A stretch of 20,616 nucleotides of DNA from HK-STAS-PATE-2 sp035906575 (GTDB taxonomy: Bacteria > Patescibacteriota > Patescibacteriia > 2-12-FULL-60-25), in contig JAMIEW010000039.1 in the NCBI GenBank assembly GCA_035906575.1, forward strand, positions 1 through 20,616, read 5' to 3'. Positions 8,392-15,992 of this stretch are shown here, piece by piece. Numbering within the stretch: position 1 is the first letter of the stretch; every line of letters starts with the position of its first letter. The notes under the pieces were generated by a model. That model was not told the origin of the DNA and ran no database searches. It was given only the letters and a program-made list of their open reading frames with translations. A program made the position numbers and the translations under genes.

Positions 8392-9291
8392 TTATTTTTT
8401 TGCACGTGCCCACTTGTCCATAGTGACAAGCAATGGGGATGCGATAAAGATGGACGAATACGTACCAACCGAGATACCGATAATCAAGGTCAAGGTGAAG
8501 TCATGCAATGTCGCACCACCAAACAAGTAGATCGCGATAAGCGCGAGCAATGTCGTAACCGAAGTATTGAACGAACGTAACAATGTTTGCTGAATAGACA
8601 TTTCAACAATTTCAGCAAAGGTCCCATCGCGCTTTTGAATGTTTTCACGTACACGATCCAAAACAACGATGGTATCCGTAATCGAATAACCAAGAATGGT
8701 TAAGATCGCGGCGACAAACGGTGTACCGATTTCGACGCCGTAAAAATGACCCAAGAAGGCAAAGACACCCACCGGGACGATAATATCATGAAAGGCTGCC
8801 GCGATGGTTACTGCGCCGTATTGCCACGATTTTACCGAACCCGAGACTTTACGAAACGCCCACGCAACATAGAGAAGAATAAGAACAAGGGTCACAAGCA
8901 AGCCCTGGAGTGACTTCTCGCGCAATTCTTTGCCAATAACAGGACCGATGGCGTCAAAGCGCAATTCTGTTGAGGTGCCGAATGACTGGCTGAAAGCAGT
9001 GAGTACCGCCGAGTGCTCGTCTTCATTAAGTGCTCTCGTACGAATTTGGATATCACTCTCACCTGCAGGCTGAATAACAACCGATCCAAGATCTTGTACC
9101 GCATTGCGGAGTGCCGCATCTGTGTCAGCGATCGAAGGGCGTTGTTCAAAGCGCATGGCAAGAATAGAACCGCCGGTAAAGTCGATACCTTGCTTAAGCC
9201 CATAGGAACCAACACTGATAAGCGACGCAAGCAGGACGACCGCTGAGACCGTATACCAAATGTGACGATATTTAACGATGAATGATTTCAT
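8392..9291 (-). CDS. secF: Protein translocase subunit SecF
   Basis: SecF is an RND-type membrane protein that works with SecD to pull secreted proteins out of the SecYEG channel using the proton-motive force. It has one N-terminal membrane helix, the signature GIDFTGGS (about 35-42), a periplasmic domain, and five further membrane helices. The conserved SITDTIVVLDRVREN lies in the TM4-TM5 region. The length of 299 residues is normal. It follows secD by 11 bp, the usual gene order, and forms an export module with secD and yidC upstream. Confidence 0.96.
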   Translation of the reverse strand: MKSFIVKYRHIWYTVSAVVLLASLISVGSYGLKQGIDFTGGSILAMRFEQRPSIADTDAALRNAVQDLGSVVIQPAGESDIQIRTRALNEDEHSAVLTAFSQSFGTSTELRFDAIGPVIGKELREKSLQGLLVTLVLILLYVAWAFRKVSGSVKSWQYGAVTIAAAFHDIIVPVGVFAFLGHFYGVEIGTPFVAAILTILGYSITDTIVVLDRVRENIQKRDGTFAEIVEMSIQQTLLRSFNTSVTTLLALIAIYLFGGATLHDFTLTLIIGISVGTYSSIFIASPLLVTMDKWARAKK

Positions 9292-9302
9292 AGTCGTAGA
9301 GA

Positions 9303-11348
9303 TTAGGAGCGCTTATCAAGAAACAAGGATGGATATTTTTTAAGCGACGTACCGATCACAAAACGCATAAGTGAACGTGTGACAACGACAGCCGTAAATA
9401 ACGACAGAACGATACCGACAGCGAGCGTCAACGCAAAACCTTTGATGATCGAGGACGAGAAGCCGAATAACACCGCACAAGAGATCAAGACCGTTACGTG
9501 ACCATCGCGAATCGAAGGCCATGCGCGTGTAAATGCCTCTTCAAGCGCCTGTGGTAATGGTTTGCTTGTCTGCAGCTCTTCTTTGAGACGTTCAAATTGC
9601 AGAATATTCGCATCCACCGCGATACCAATCGAGAGAATAAAACCAGCGATACCTGCCAAGGTAAGCGTTACCGGGATGGCGATGAAGGCCGCTGCATTGA
9701 GCGCGGCATACAATGCCAATGCAACGACAGCAATCAAACCAGGGATGCGGTACATCAAGATCATGAAGATCGCGACCAACAAAAAGCCCCAGAGACCTGC
9801 CATAACGGAGGCGTTTACCGAGTCAGCACCGAGGGTCGCGCCAACGCTTTGCTGAGAGACGAGAGTGACCGGCACCGGCAAGGCACCTGCCTGCAAACGA
9901 CGTGCCAAGATCTTGGTCTCTTCAATAGACATGCTACCCGAAATCACAGCGCGACCACCTTGAATCTCTTGATTCACGACCGGAGTTGAGATTGGCTCAC
10001 CGTCCAAGAAGATGGCGATAGGTTTGCCGATATTTGCTTTGGTAAGTTCGCCAAAAAGCTTTGCGCCTTCATCATCAAATTGAAGAGCAACTTGCGGCTG
10101 ACTCATTTGTTGATCAAAATCAACAACTGCCGACTTCAACTGCTTACCCGTGAGCTGGGTCGACTTCCATTCTGATGGAGCTGGGACGATGTCGGTGGAC
10201 TGGGTCTTTTTGACGGTCATGATGCGAACGTTCGCCTTTTTTGAAGGGCGTTCGTCAACTTTCAAAATCAAGTGAAAACCAAATTCTGATTCAACCACAT
10301 CTGAAATTGTCCCCTTTTCTTGGGCGAACACCGCCTTCTCAAACGCTTCAACCATATCACCCTTTGCAAACCAACCAAGATCACCTGCCGTCGATGAAGC
10401 GCTAGGCTCAACCGAATTTTGACGGACGAGATCTAAGAAATTAGCAGGTGTCGCTTGTTGTTTTAAGGCATCAATCTTTGCACGCGCTTCTTCTTTGGTG
10501 GTGGTTGAGACAAGACCACCTTGATTGCCCTCAAACGTGATGAGCAAGTGGTTCGCTTTAATCTCGGTGCCGTTATCCGTAACATTGTCTGCCTTTGCGA
10601 TGATGAATGCTTCAGGCTGTTCAAAGACACGGTCGATCACGGTACCAGGAGCAACAGCAATCGCCGCAAGGCGAATCACCTCATTTGGACCCTCGTTAAA
10701 ATCAAACGAGAGTTCGCCAATATCACCTGCCTTGTTTTTCAAGTCAGCCGTTACATTGTTTTCGCGAGCGAGTGACTCAAAACTTGCTGGGTCAGCTTTT
10801 GCTTTTGCGAGCAAGTCTTCAGCGGCTTTGCGTTCATTCGCATTCTTTTCTGCGAGCTGTTTCTTTTCTTCTTCAGTCAAATCACGAGGTTTTTCGGTGC
10901 TCTGTTCTTTGAATTCAAGAATAGGCGTTTCACCAATCAACTTTATCGCGTCTTTGGCATTATTTATGCCAGCAAGCTCAACTTGAACGCGCCATGCGTC
11001 CCCTGCTTGAGCCACCTGAACGATTGGCTCAGAAACACCGAGCGTATTTACACGACGTTCGATAACATCACGAACACCAGCCATCGCATCTGAATGTTCA
11101 GTAGCTGGGATTTTAGAAAGGTCTGCCTCGTATTCAAGACTTGTCCCACCCTGAAGATCGAGACCGAGGGCAAATGACGAATTGATCGTAGGGATCTTTG
11201 CTTTTGTCGCACCATTGAACGCGGTGATCGCTGAATTCAACGGAGCTGGGTAGGCATATGAGCCCGCAACAATGAACAACAAGACCAACCAGAGCGTGCG
11301 CTGCACGACGGTCTTACGAGACAATGTAGATGTTTTGGAAGATTTCAT
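9303..11348 (-). CDS. secD: Protein translocase subunit SecD with an inserted parvulin-like region
   Basis: SecD partners SecF in the late step of protein export. The SecD frame is clear: N-terminal membrane helix, GLDLQGGTSLEYE (62-74), ERRVNTLGVSEPIVQ, then VALQFDDEGAKLF (420-432), FLDGEPISTPVV, and five C-terminal helices with SIGIAVDANILQFERLKEEL. Residues about 155-372 are extra. The second half of the insert looks like a PpiC/parvulin prolyl isomerase (KANHLLITF, EEARAKIDAL, FLDLVRQNSVEPSAS, AGDLGWFAKGDMVEAFEKAV, FGFHLILKVDE). The first half (FESLARENNVT, KAGDIGELSF, AFIIAKADNV) resembles a shortened copy of it. The insert would face outside the membrane, where it could fold emerging substrates. 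It explains the unusual length of 681 residues. yidC lies 5 bp upstream. Confidence 0.93.
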   Translation of the reverse strand: MKSSKTSTLSRKTVVQRTLWLVLLFIVAGSYAYPAPLNSAITAFNGATKAKIPTINSSFALGLDLQGGTSLEYEADLSKIPATEHSDAMAGVRDVIERRVNTLGVSEPIVQVAQAGDAWRVQVELAGINNAKDAIKLIGETPILEFKEQSTEKPRDLTEEEKKQLAEKNANERKAAEDLLAKAKADPASFESLARENNVTADLKNKAGDIGELSFDFNEGPNEVIRLAAIAVAPGTVIDRVFEQPEAFIIAKADNVTDNGTEIKANHLLITFEGNQGGLVSTTTKEEARAKIDALKQQATPANFLDLVRQNSVEPSASSTAGDLGWFAKGDMVEAFEKAVFAQEKGTISDVVESEFGFHLILKVDERPSKKANVRIMTVKKTQSTDIVPAPSEWKSTQLTGKQLKSAVVDFDQQMSQPQVALQFDDEGAKLFGELTKANIGKPIAIFLDGEPISTPVVNQEIQGGRAVISGSMSIEETKILARRLQAGALPVPVTLVSQQSVGATLGADSVNASVMAGLWGFLLVAIFMILMYRIPGLIAVVALALYAALNAAAFIAIPVTLTLAGIAGFILSIGIAVDANILQFERLKEELQTSKPLPQALEEAFTRAWPSIRDGHVTVLISCAVLFGFSSSIIKGFALTLAVGIVLSLFTAVVVTRSLMRFVIGTSLKKYPSLFLDKRS

Positions 11349-11353
11349 AAAAA

Positions 11354-12115
11354 TTATTTCAACTGAGGTTCAATTTTTGGCGGCATGCGTCGAACAACAT
11401 AGACCTGTTGGGCAAGCGTCAAAGCGCTCATCACCAACCAATAAAGCGTGAGGCCACCAGGTAATGAGATACCGATAAAGACTGTCATGAGCGGCATGAC
11501 GTACATCATTTGCTTGTTCATCATAGCTGCCATGCTCTCATCTTTGGCACCGCTCGCATTCGACACATCAGCTGGAGGCTGAGTGATCGTTGCTGCTGGC
11601 GGTTTTAAGATGTGCTTTGTTTGAAAGAACTGAACCAACCCAGCCAAGACGGCTAAGACATAGTTCGGCTTCGTTAGGTCAAAGAGGCCGATAAAGATGG
11701 TTTGAATCGATGTCGGTGTTGGGACAAACGCATACAAGTCACCATACCCACCCGCTTTGAGACCGACATTCAATGCCTGATATAGGGCGATGAAGATAGG
11801 GATCTGTACAAGTAATGGCCAACAACCTGCGGCCGGATTCACCTTTTCTTTTTTGTAGAGCTCCATGAGCTCTTTCGCTTGAGCGTCTTGGTCGTCTTTA
11901 AGGCGTTTGCGGATTTCTTCAATCTTTGGCTGAAGCTCTTGCATCTCGCGTTGCTGCTTGATTTGCAATAAGGCCAATGGATAGGTGATCACCTTTACGA
12001 TCAAGGTCAGCAAGATGATCGAGATACCGATATCCTTATATGGGAGGATACCGTACAACCAAATCAAGATATTGAAGATCGGTTGAAAGAAGATGGTGTG
12101 AAAGAGTGCGGTCAT
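11354..12115 (-). CDS. yidC: Membrane protein insertase YidC/Oxa1
   Basis: YidC/Oxa1 proteins insert and fold membrane proteins alone or with SecYEG. This is the short form, 253 residues, with no large periplasmic domain and no lipobox. The hydrophobic core segments are GISIILLTLIVKVITYPL, then a basic coiled-coil cytoplasmic hairpin (QQREMQELQPKIEEIRKRL), NPAAGCWPLLVQIPIFIALYQ, and a last helix with LPGGLTLYWLVMS. The groove position usually held by Arg is probably Lys here (LIVKVITYPL). It lies 17 bp after nusA and 5 bp before secD, making an insertion/export operon. Confidence 0.95.
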   Translation of the reverse strand: MTALFHTIFFQPIFNILIWLYGILPYKDIGISIILLTLIVKVITYPLALLQIKQQREMQELQPKIEEIRKRLKDDQDAQAKELMELYKKEKVNPAAGCWPLLVQIPIFIALYQALNVGLKAGGYGDLYAFVPTPTSIQTIFIGLFDLTKPNYVLAVLAGLVQFFQTKHILKPPAATITQPPADVSNASGAKDESMAAMMNKQMMYVMPLMTVFIGISLPGGLTLYWLVMSALTLAQQVYVVRRMPPKIEPQLK

Positions 12116-12132
12116 AGTTCAGTTATTGCGGA

Positions 12133-13497
12133 TTAGCTCTCGTCACTAGACGGTGCCGCTTCTGCAATAGTTGGTGTTTGCTCAAGAATTTCTTCTTCAA
12201 GCGTCGGCTCGGATTCAGCTTCTGGCTCAGCAGCCGATACGTTTTCAACGGCTTCTGCAGGTGTCGAGACAGGTGCCTCAGAAGGCACAGCGGATTCAGT
12301 CGCTTCTTCGGTGCCGTCAAATACCTTACCACCTTCTTCTTGCACCGTGATCTTCCAACCCGTGAGCTTTGCGGCGAGGCGCACGTTCTGCCCGCCTTTG
12401 CCAATCGCGAGCGAGAGCTGATCTGCAGGTACCGTAACCGTTGCAAGATGCTCGTCTTCGTCCAATACAACTGAGATCACGCGCGCTGGCGAAAGCGAAG
12501 ATTCGATATATTCTTTTGCGTCATCATGCCAAAGCACAACGTCGACTTTTTCACCGCCCAATTCGCGAATAACCGATTGGATACGTGTACCACGCTGACC
12601 GATACATGAACCGATTGGGTCAACCGAATCATCTGGTGACATCACAGCGACCTTAGCACGTGAACCTGGCTCACGAACGATATTGCGAATTTCAACCGTG
12701 CCATTCAATACTTCTGGGATTTCTTGGCCGAACAATGCCGAAATCAGGGTTGGTGATGTACGTGACAAACGAATTTCTGGACCGCGACCCGTCATTTCAA
12801 CCGAGCGCAATAACGCTTTTAAGCGCGTACCTGGGTAATAACGTTCGATTTCGATTTGATCTTCAGGCAAAAGCACGCCCGTTGCACGACCAAGATCGAT
12901 AAGCACGATACGGCCCTCACGACGCTGTACTGTCACATTCATCAATTCACCTTCACGACCCTTAAAGTCAGAATAGATCACGGTGCGCTCTGCTTCACGG
13001 AGCTTTTGCAAAATAACTTGCTTTGCCGTTTGTGCTGCCATGCGGCCGAACGCTGCAGGCACCGAAAGCTCAACGCGCATTTCTTCAGCGAGTACGGCGT
13101 CCGGTTTCAAGTCGCGTGCATCCGCGATCATGATCATGGTTTTTGGATTAAAACGAAATTCCTCTTGTAGGGCGACGTCGGTAATCTCTTCTTGATTGCG
13201 GATGAAGCGGCCTTTTTCATCTTTCTTTGGCGCTTGCGCTGCTTCAAGACGGGCGAAGTATTCTTCGTCCAACTCCATATCTTCAACAACCGTCTTTACG
13301 TCAAAGACGCGAATACCGCCGGTCATGCCGTCGTATTTTTCTGGATCAAACTCAACAACAATGTTTTGGTTTTTGTTGCCAAAGTCTTTACGATACGCCG
13401 CAGCAAGAGCGGTCTGTACGGTATCCAAAACGGATTCGTACGAAATGTTCTTTTCTTCGGCGATTTCTTTCATCGCGAGGGTAATTGGTGAAGCCAT
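12133..13497 (-). CDS. nusA: Transcription termination/antitermination factor NusA
   Basis: NusA binds RNA polymerase and nascent RNA and controls pausing, termination and antitermination. The domains run in order: the polymerase-binding N-terminal domain (MKEIAEEKNISYESVLDTV onwards), an S1 domain (GELMNVTVQRREGRIVLIDL), KH1 (DPIGSCIGQRGTRIQSVI) and KH2 (LAIGKGGQNVRLAAKLTGW). A Glu/Ala/Pro-rich acidic tail of about 60 residues follows, in place of long acidic repeats. The frame is open up to 13632, but the ATG at 13497 (MASPITLAMKEIAEEK) fits the family N-terminus, and an intrinsic terminator sits in the open part upstream. It heads the operon nusA-yidC-secD-secF. Confidence 0.95.
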   Translation of the reverse strand: MASPITLAMKEIAEEKNISYESVLDTVQTALAAAYRKDFGNKNQNIVVEFDPEKYDGMTGGIRVFDVKTVVEDMELDEEYFARLEAAQAPKKDEKGRFIRNQEEITDVALQEEFRFNPKTMIMIADARDLKPDAVLAEEMRVELSVPAAFGRMAAQTAKQVILQKLREAERTVIYSDFKGREGELMNVTVQRREGRIVLIDLGRATGVLLPEDQIEIERYYPGTRLKALLRSVEMTGRGPEIRLSRTSPTLISALFGQEIPEVLNGTVEIRNIVREPGSRAKVAVMSPDDSVDPIGSCIGQRGTRIQSVIRELGGEKVDVVLWHDDAKEYIESSLSPARVISVVLDEDEHLATVTVPADQLSLAIGKGGQNVRLAAKLTGWKITVQEEGGKVFDGTEEATESAVPSEAPVSTPAEAVENVSAAEPEAESEPTLEEEILEQTPTIAEAAPSSDES

Positions 13498-13514
13498 AGG
13501 TGGGGTCGAGTAGT

Positions 13515-13542
13515 AAAAAAGCCCGATCGTCGGATCAGGCTT
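13515..13542 (-). terminator. Intrinsic terminator in the nusA leader (likely attenuator)
   Basis: Read on the minus strand: AA, GCCTGATC, loop CGAC, GATCGGGC, then six U. One pair in the stem is G-U. It ends 17 bp before the nusA ATG and points towards nusA, so transcripts starting upstream would have to read through it. No minus-strand gene ends just upstream, so it is either a nusA attenuator or the remnant terminator of a gene lost upstream. Confidence 0.7.
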
Positions 13543-13603
13543 ATGGTCAAGAGGATACTCCCCTTTCACCCGAGCGTCAAACGATAGGTTTGACAACATA
13601 ATA

Positions 13604-13632
13604 TAAATACTGTTCTCTGGGGCGACTGGCAA
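13604..13632 (-). promoter_or_regulatory. Possible nusA promoter
   Basis: On the minus strand TTGCCA (13627-13632) is followed after 17 bp by TATTTA (13604-13609), in an AT-rich patch that contrasts with its surroundings. The -35 box is good and the -10 box weak. It would place the leader terminator at 13515-13542 inside the transcript. This is a guess from spacing and position. Confidence 0.3.
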
Positions 13633-13662
13633 TTTTGTCAGCGAAAGGACATTGCGAAGAAC

Positions 13663-14412
13663 ATGGTCATGAACGAGGCTATCCGATCCTTCCCGATCCT
13701 CGAGCGTTGCGGACCTTTGAATCCGATGCTGCAGCGCATGACGCGCGTCATTGCGGGCAAGCCGGACGATCCATCGCCCATCGTGGCGTTGGTAATCCCC
13801 TTCGAAGAACGGCCCCTACTCGACGCCGCGCTCGACGCCGTCTGGTGCCGCTTCATCAAGAAGCGGAGTATCGACAACCCGGCGACCGTGAAGCCGCTCG
13901 TTCTCGACGTCATGAAGCTGATCGAGGGCACGGAGTGGCCCGAGGTTCAAGAGCTCTTGCTCGGCGCCCGGTTTCAGCCCTACACCGTTCTCGTGATCGA
14001 CCGTGATCCGGGCGAGCTGTACACCGAGCGCAAGATGGAACAGGCGCTGCGCTTCGCCATCAACCAGACCTTCAACTGGCCGGACCCCATCAAGCGTATC
14101 GACAGCCTGAAGCGTGACTACTTTCTTCACGCCGTCGCGACGATGGATGCTCGCGTCGGTGACGAGATCACTCGAAGCGAGACGGCCCGCAACCTACTCA
14201 AGACGAACTTCGCCAATCCCGACTGTGGCGTGAATCTCTGCGAGATCACCCACCTCGCGAGCGGCTACCTCAACCACTTCAGCCACTTCAAGCCGTCGAA
14301 GAGCGCCGTCGACGTACTGGATCACTTCGCCAAGCACGTGCTCGACACGGCTCGCGTCTCGACTCCCCCGCTCAGCGGAACGAGCGATGCGAACGAAGCC
14401 AAGGTCGCCTGA
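13663..14412 (+). CDS. GC-rich orphan gene of unknown function
   Basis: I do not recognise this 249-residue protein. It is soluble, with no signal peptide, membrane segment or obvious catalytic motif. Cysteines are few and not arranged as a metal site. Hydrophobic strand-like patches (SPIVALVIPF, QPYTVLVIDRD) sit among helices. The third codon positions are strongly G or C (CTCGACGCCGCGCTCGACGC, for example), unlike the flanking genes. Starts at 13663 and 13669 are both possible, with GAAGA just upstream. It stands opposite nusA and ends at its own strong terminator, so it is a one-gene transcription unit. Composition and isolation suggest transfer from a GC-rich donor; codon pattern and length support a real gene, and a misassembled piece is the alternative. 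Confidence 0.65.
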   Translation: MVMNEAIRSFPILERCGPLNPMLQRMTRVIAGKPDDPSPIVALVIPFEERPLLDAALDAVWCRFIKKRSIDNPATVKPLVLDVMKLIEGTEWPEVQELLLGARFQPYTVLVIDRDPGELYTERKMEQALRFAINQTFNWPDPIKRIDSLKRDYFLHAVATMDARVGDEITRSETARNLLKTNFANPDCGVNLCEITHLASGYLNHFSHFKPSKSAVDVLDHFAKHVLDTARVSTPPLSGTSDANEAKVA

Positions 14413-14419
14413 CACCCTG

Positions 14420-14450
14420 CACCCGCCCCAGACCATTGGGGCGGGTGTTT
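14420..14450 (+). terminator. Intrinsic terminator after the GC-rich gene
   Basis: A perfect 10-bp GC-rich stem, CACCCGCCCC (14420-14429) with GGGGCGGGTG (14438-14447), loop AGACCATT, is followed by TTTAATTT. It starts 7 bp after the stop codon at 14412. Confidence 0.85.
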
Positions 14451-14531
14451 AATTTGAGGGACCTCCATTGACTGTTATCTTGTATTATGATACGAGAATG
14501 ACACGCTCTTTTGCGCGAAACGAGGCTAAGA

Positions 14532-15116
14532 ATGTTCGTTCCTGAAGAAAAAATCCCGTTCAACTACCCCACCTTGACCGACAACGCCCTCCTCCTACGA
14601 ACGCCCAAGACACACGATGCCCTGACTATCGCAAAAATAGTAGGCAACTCACGCATGCGGGAAAACGGCACAGATTCTCGTTTCCAGCTTCCGTGGAGCT
14701 CGTCTCAAGTGAGAACCTGGTGCGAGCGAATGGATTCTGGTGATACTCCGACGGAGCTCGTCTTTTTGATGGAAGACGTCACTACGAATTCGGCAATTGG
14801 ACTGGCCAGCATAAACAGCATTGACTGGATATTCAGGGGTGCAGAGATCAAGGTCTTTGATGTGGCGCCCAAGTACAAAAAGAAGAGTTATGTCACAAAA
14901 GCCATAACGCTACTATTGGACTACGCCTTTAAAACGCTCAACCTCCACCGTATCCAGACTCGAACAATCAGTTCTGATACCAAAACCACTTCCAATCTCG
15001 AGCAGCTCGGCTTTCAAAAAGAAGGGGTCGAGCGGGACGCCATCTTCCAAAAAGGCGCGTGGAAAAACGTAGACAGGCACGCCCTTCTCGAGGGCGATTG
15101 GCGAGCGGGGGTATAA
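14532..15116 (+). CDS. GNAT N-acetyltransferase, RimJ/RimL type
   Basis: GNAT enzymes move an acetyl group from acetyl-CoA to an amine; the RimL subgroup often acts on protein N-termini or small amines. The C-terminal half is typical: KYKKKSYVTKAITLLLDYAF in the acetyl-CoA-binding region, then LNLHRIQTRTISSDTKTTSN, LEQLGFQKEGVERDAIF and GAWKNVDRHALLEGDW. In place of the usual QxxGxG/A loop it reads KYKKKSYVT, which is atypical. The ATG at 14532 has GAGG six bases upstream, so it is preferred to the TTG at 14511. The gene lies between two intrinsic terminators, as a single unit. The substrate cannot be told from sequence. Confidence 0.88.
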   Translation: MFVPEEKIPFNYPTLTDNALLLRTPKTHDALTIAKIVGNSRMRENGTDSRFQLPWSSSQVRTWCERMDSGDTPTELVFLMEDVTTNSAIGLASINSIDWIFRGAEIKVFDVAPKYKKKSYVTKAITLLLDYAFKTLNLHRIQTRTISSDTKTTSNLEQLGFQKEGVERDAIFQKGAWKNVDRHALLEGDWRAGV

Positions 15117-15136
15117 ACAACAGCCAGCGACTCACT

Positions 15137-15166
15137 CCCCTCTATTACTAGAGGGGTCTTTACTTT
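15137..15166 (+). terminator. Intrinsic terminator after the GNAT gene
   Basis: CCCCTCTA (15137-15144), loop TTAC, TAGAGGGG (15149-15156), followed by the T-rich TCTTTACTTT. It lies 20 bp after the GNAT stop. Confidence 0.8.
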
Positions 15167-15198
15167 CCTCTTTTTGTTGCTACGATCATTTGTAATAG

Positions 15199-15805
15199 TA
15201 TAAAAAACAACAAGTCCTCCTGATTCACGGCGGCACAACTTTTGAAGATACGGGGAGGTATTTAGCATCCTTAAAAGCCAAAACACCAAATCTTGAATGG
15301 ATCCTTTCGAGAAAGGACTGGAAAAATACACTGCAAGACCAGCTCGGCGAAGAGTATGCCGTCTATCTGCCGCAGATGCCCAATAAGCAAAACGCGCAAT
15401 ATGATGAATGGAAAATGCTTTTTGAAAAAATCATCGCCTTAATTGATGAGGATATTATTTTAGTAGGCTATTCGCTTGGGGGGTATTTTTCTCGCAAAGT
15501 ACCTTTCAGAAAATACAATCGGGAAGAGAGTAAAGAAGGTGCTTCTGCTGGGGACGCCCTTCGACAATGAAGACATGGACCAAGAACCACTCTGCTCTTT
15601 CTATCGAAATGGCGATCTGCAAAATTTACAGCGACAAGCAGGCGAACTCTTTTTCTATCACAGCGATGATGATTTTGCCGTTCCATTCAGCCATCTGTTG
15701 AAGTATAAGGAAGCGCTGCCACAAGCCCGTTATCGTGAGATGAAAGGACGCAATCACTTCATCCAAGAAAGCTTGCCGGAGCTAGTTGAAGATATCCGAG
15801 GTTAA
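15199..15805 (+). pseudogene. RBBP9/YdeN-like alpha/beta hydrolase, frameshifted and without a start codon
   Basis: The two reading frames join into one serine hydrolase of about 200 residues. The first frame gives QQVLLIHGGTTFEDTGRYL and ends at the nucleophile elbow GYSLGG. The second resumes as IFLAKYLSENTIGKRVKKVL and continues to the stop with LLLGTPFDNED, FFYHSDDDFAVPFSHL and RNHFIQESLPELVEDI. The break is a run of six G (15478-15483); five G would restore the frame. At the 5' end, where family members read ATG-AAA-AAA, this has TAT-AAA-AAA directly after a TAG stop, so there is no plausible start codon. TTGCTA-N16-TATAAA there also resembles a promoter. Two lesions suggest a decayed gene, though a sequencing error in the G run cannot be excluded. 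Confidence 0.8.
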
Positions 15806-15959
15806 GAATACTCGCCTAAAGGTCGGCTTCTGTGTTTATCGATTTTTGTCGTAGGTGCATTCATCTCCTTCGCTTCATGACTACCTACTTGGCACGCCAT
15901 GCTAGATAGCTTTTCCCGAGTAGATAGCGAAGGGCGAAACCATCGTGTTTTTTTAAATT

Positions 15960-15992
15960 AAAAAGCCTGCCACGGAGCCCCGTGGCAGGCTT
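15960..15992 (-). terminator. Intrinsic terminator of the right-hand operon
   Basis: On the minus strand, GCCTGCCACGG, loop GGCT, CCGTGGCAGGC (an 11-bp perfect stem extended by two A-T pairs) is followed by TTTTT. It abuts the stop codon of the AlaRS-like gene and ends the operon that enters from the right edge. Confidence 0.88.

Noticed and set aside
13590..13618. Plus-strand promoter for the GC-rich gene starting at TTGACA
   Set aside because: The -35 box is perfect, but at 16-18 bp there is no -10-like hexamer (TTCTCT).
13498..13632. N-terminal extension of NusA to the upstream in-frame start
   Set aside because: The frame is open, but the extra residues have no NusA likeness and the stretch contains an intrinsic terminator.
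13638..14130. Minus-strand open frames opposite the GC-rich gene
   Set aside because: GC-rich DNA gives long open frames on the other strand; the plus-strand frame is longer, ends at a terminator and has the expected third-position bias.
14468..14491. Promoter for the GNAT gene (TTGACT with TATTAT or TATGAT)
   Set aside because: The spacing of 9 or 12 bp is too short for a standard promoter.
15806..15959. Small gene or RNA in the gap between the hydrolase and the right-hand operon
   Set aside because: No open frame with a start and ribosome-binding site and no stable fold beyond the operon terminator at the end.
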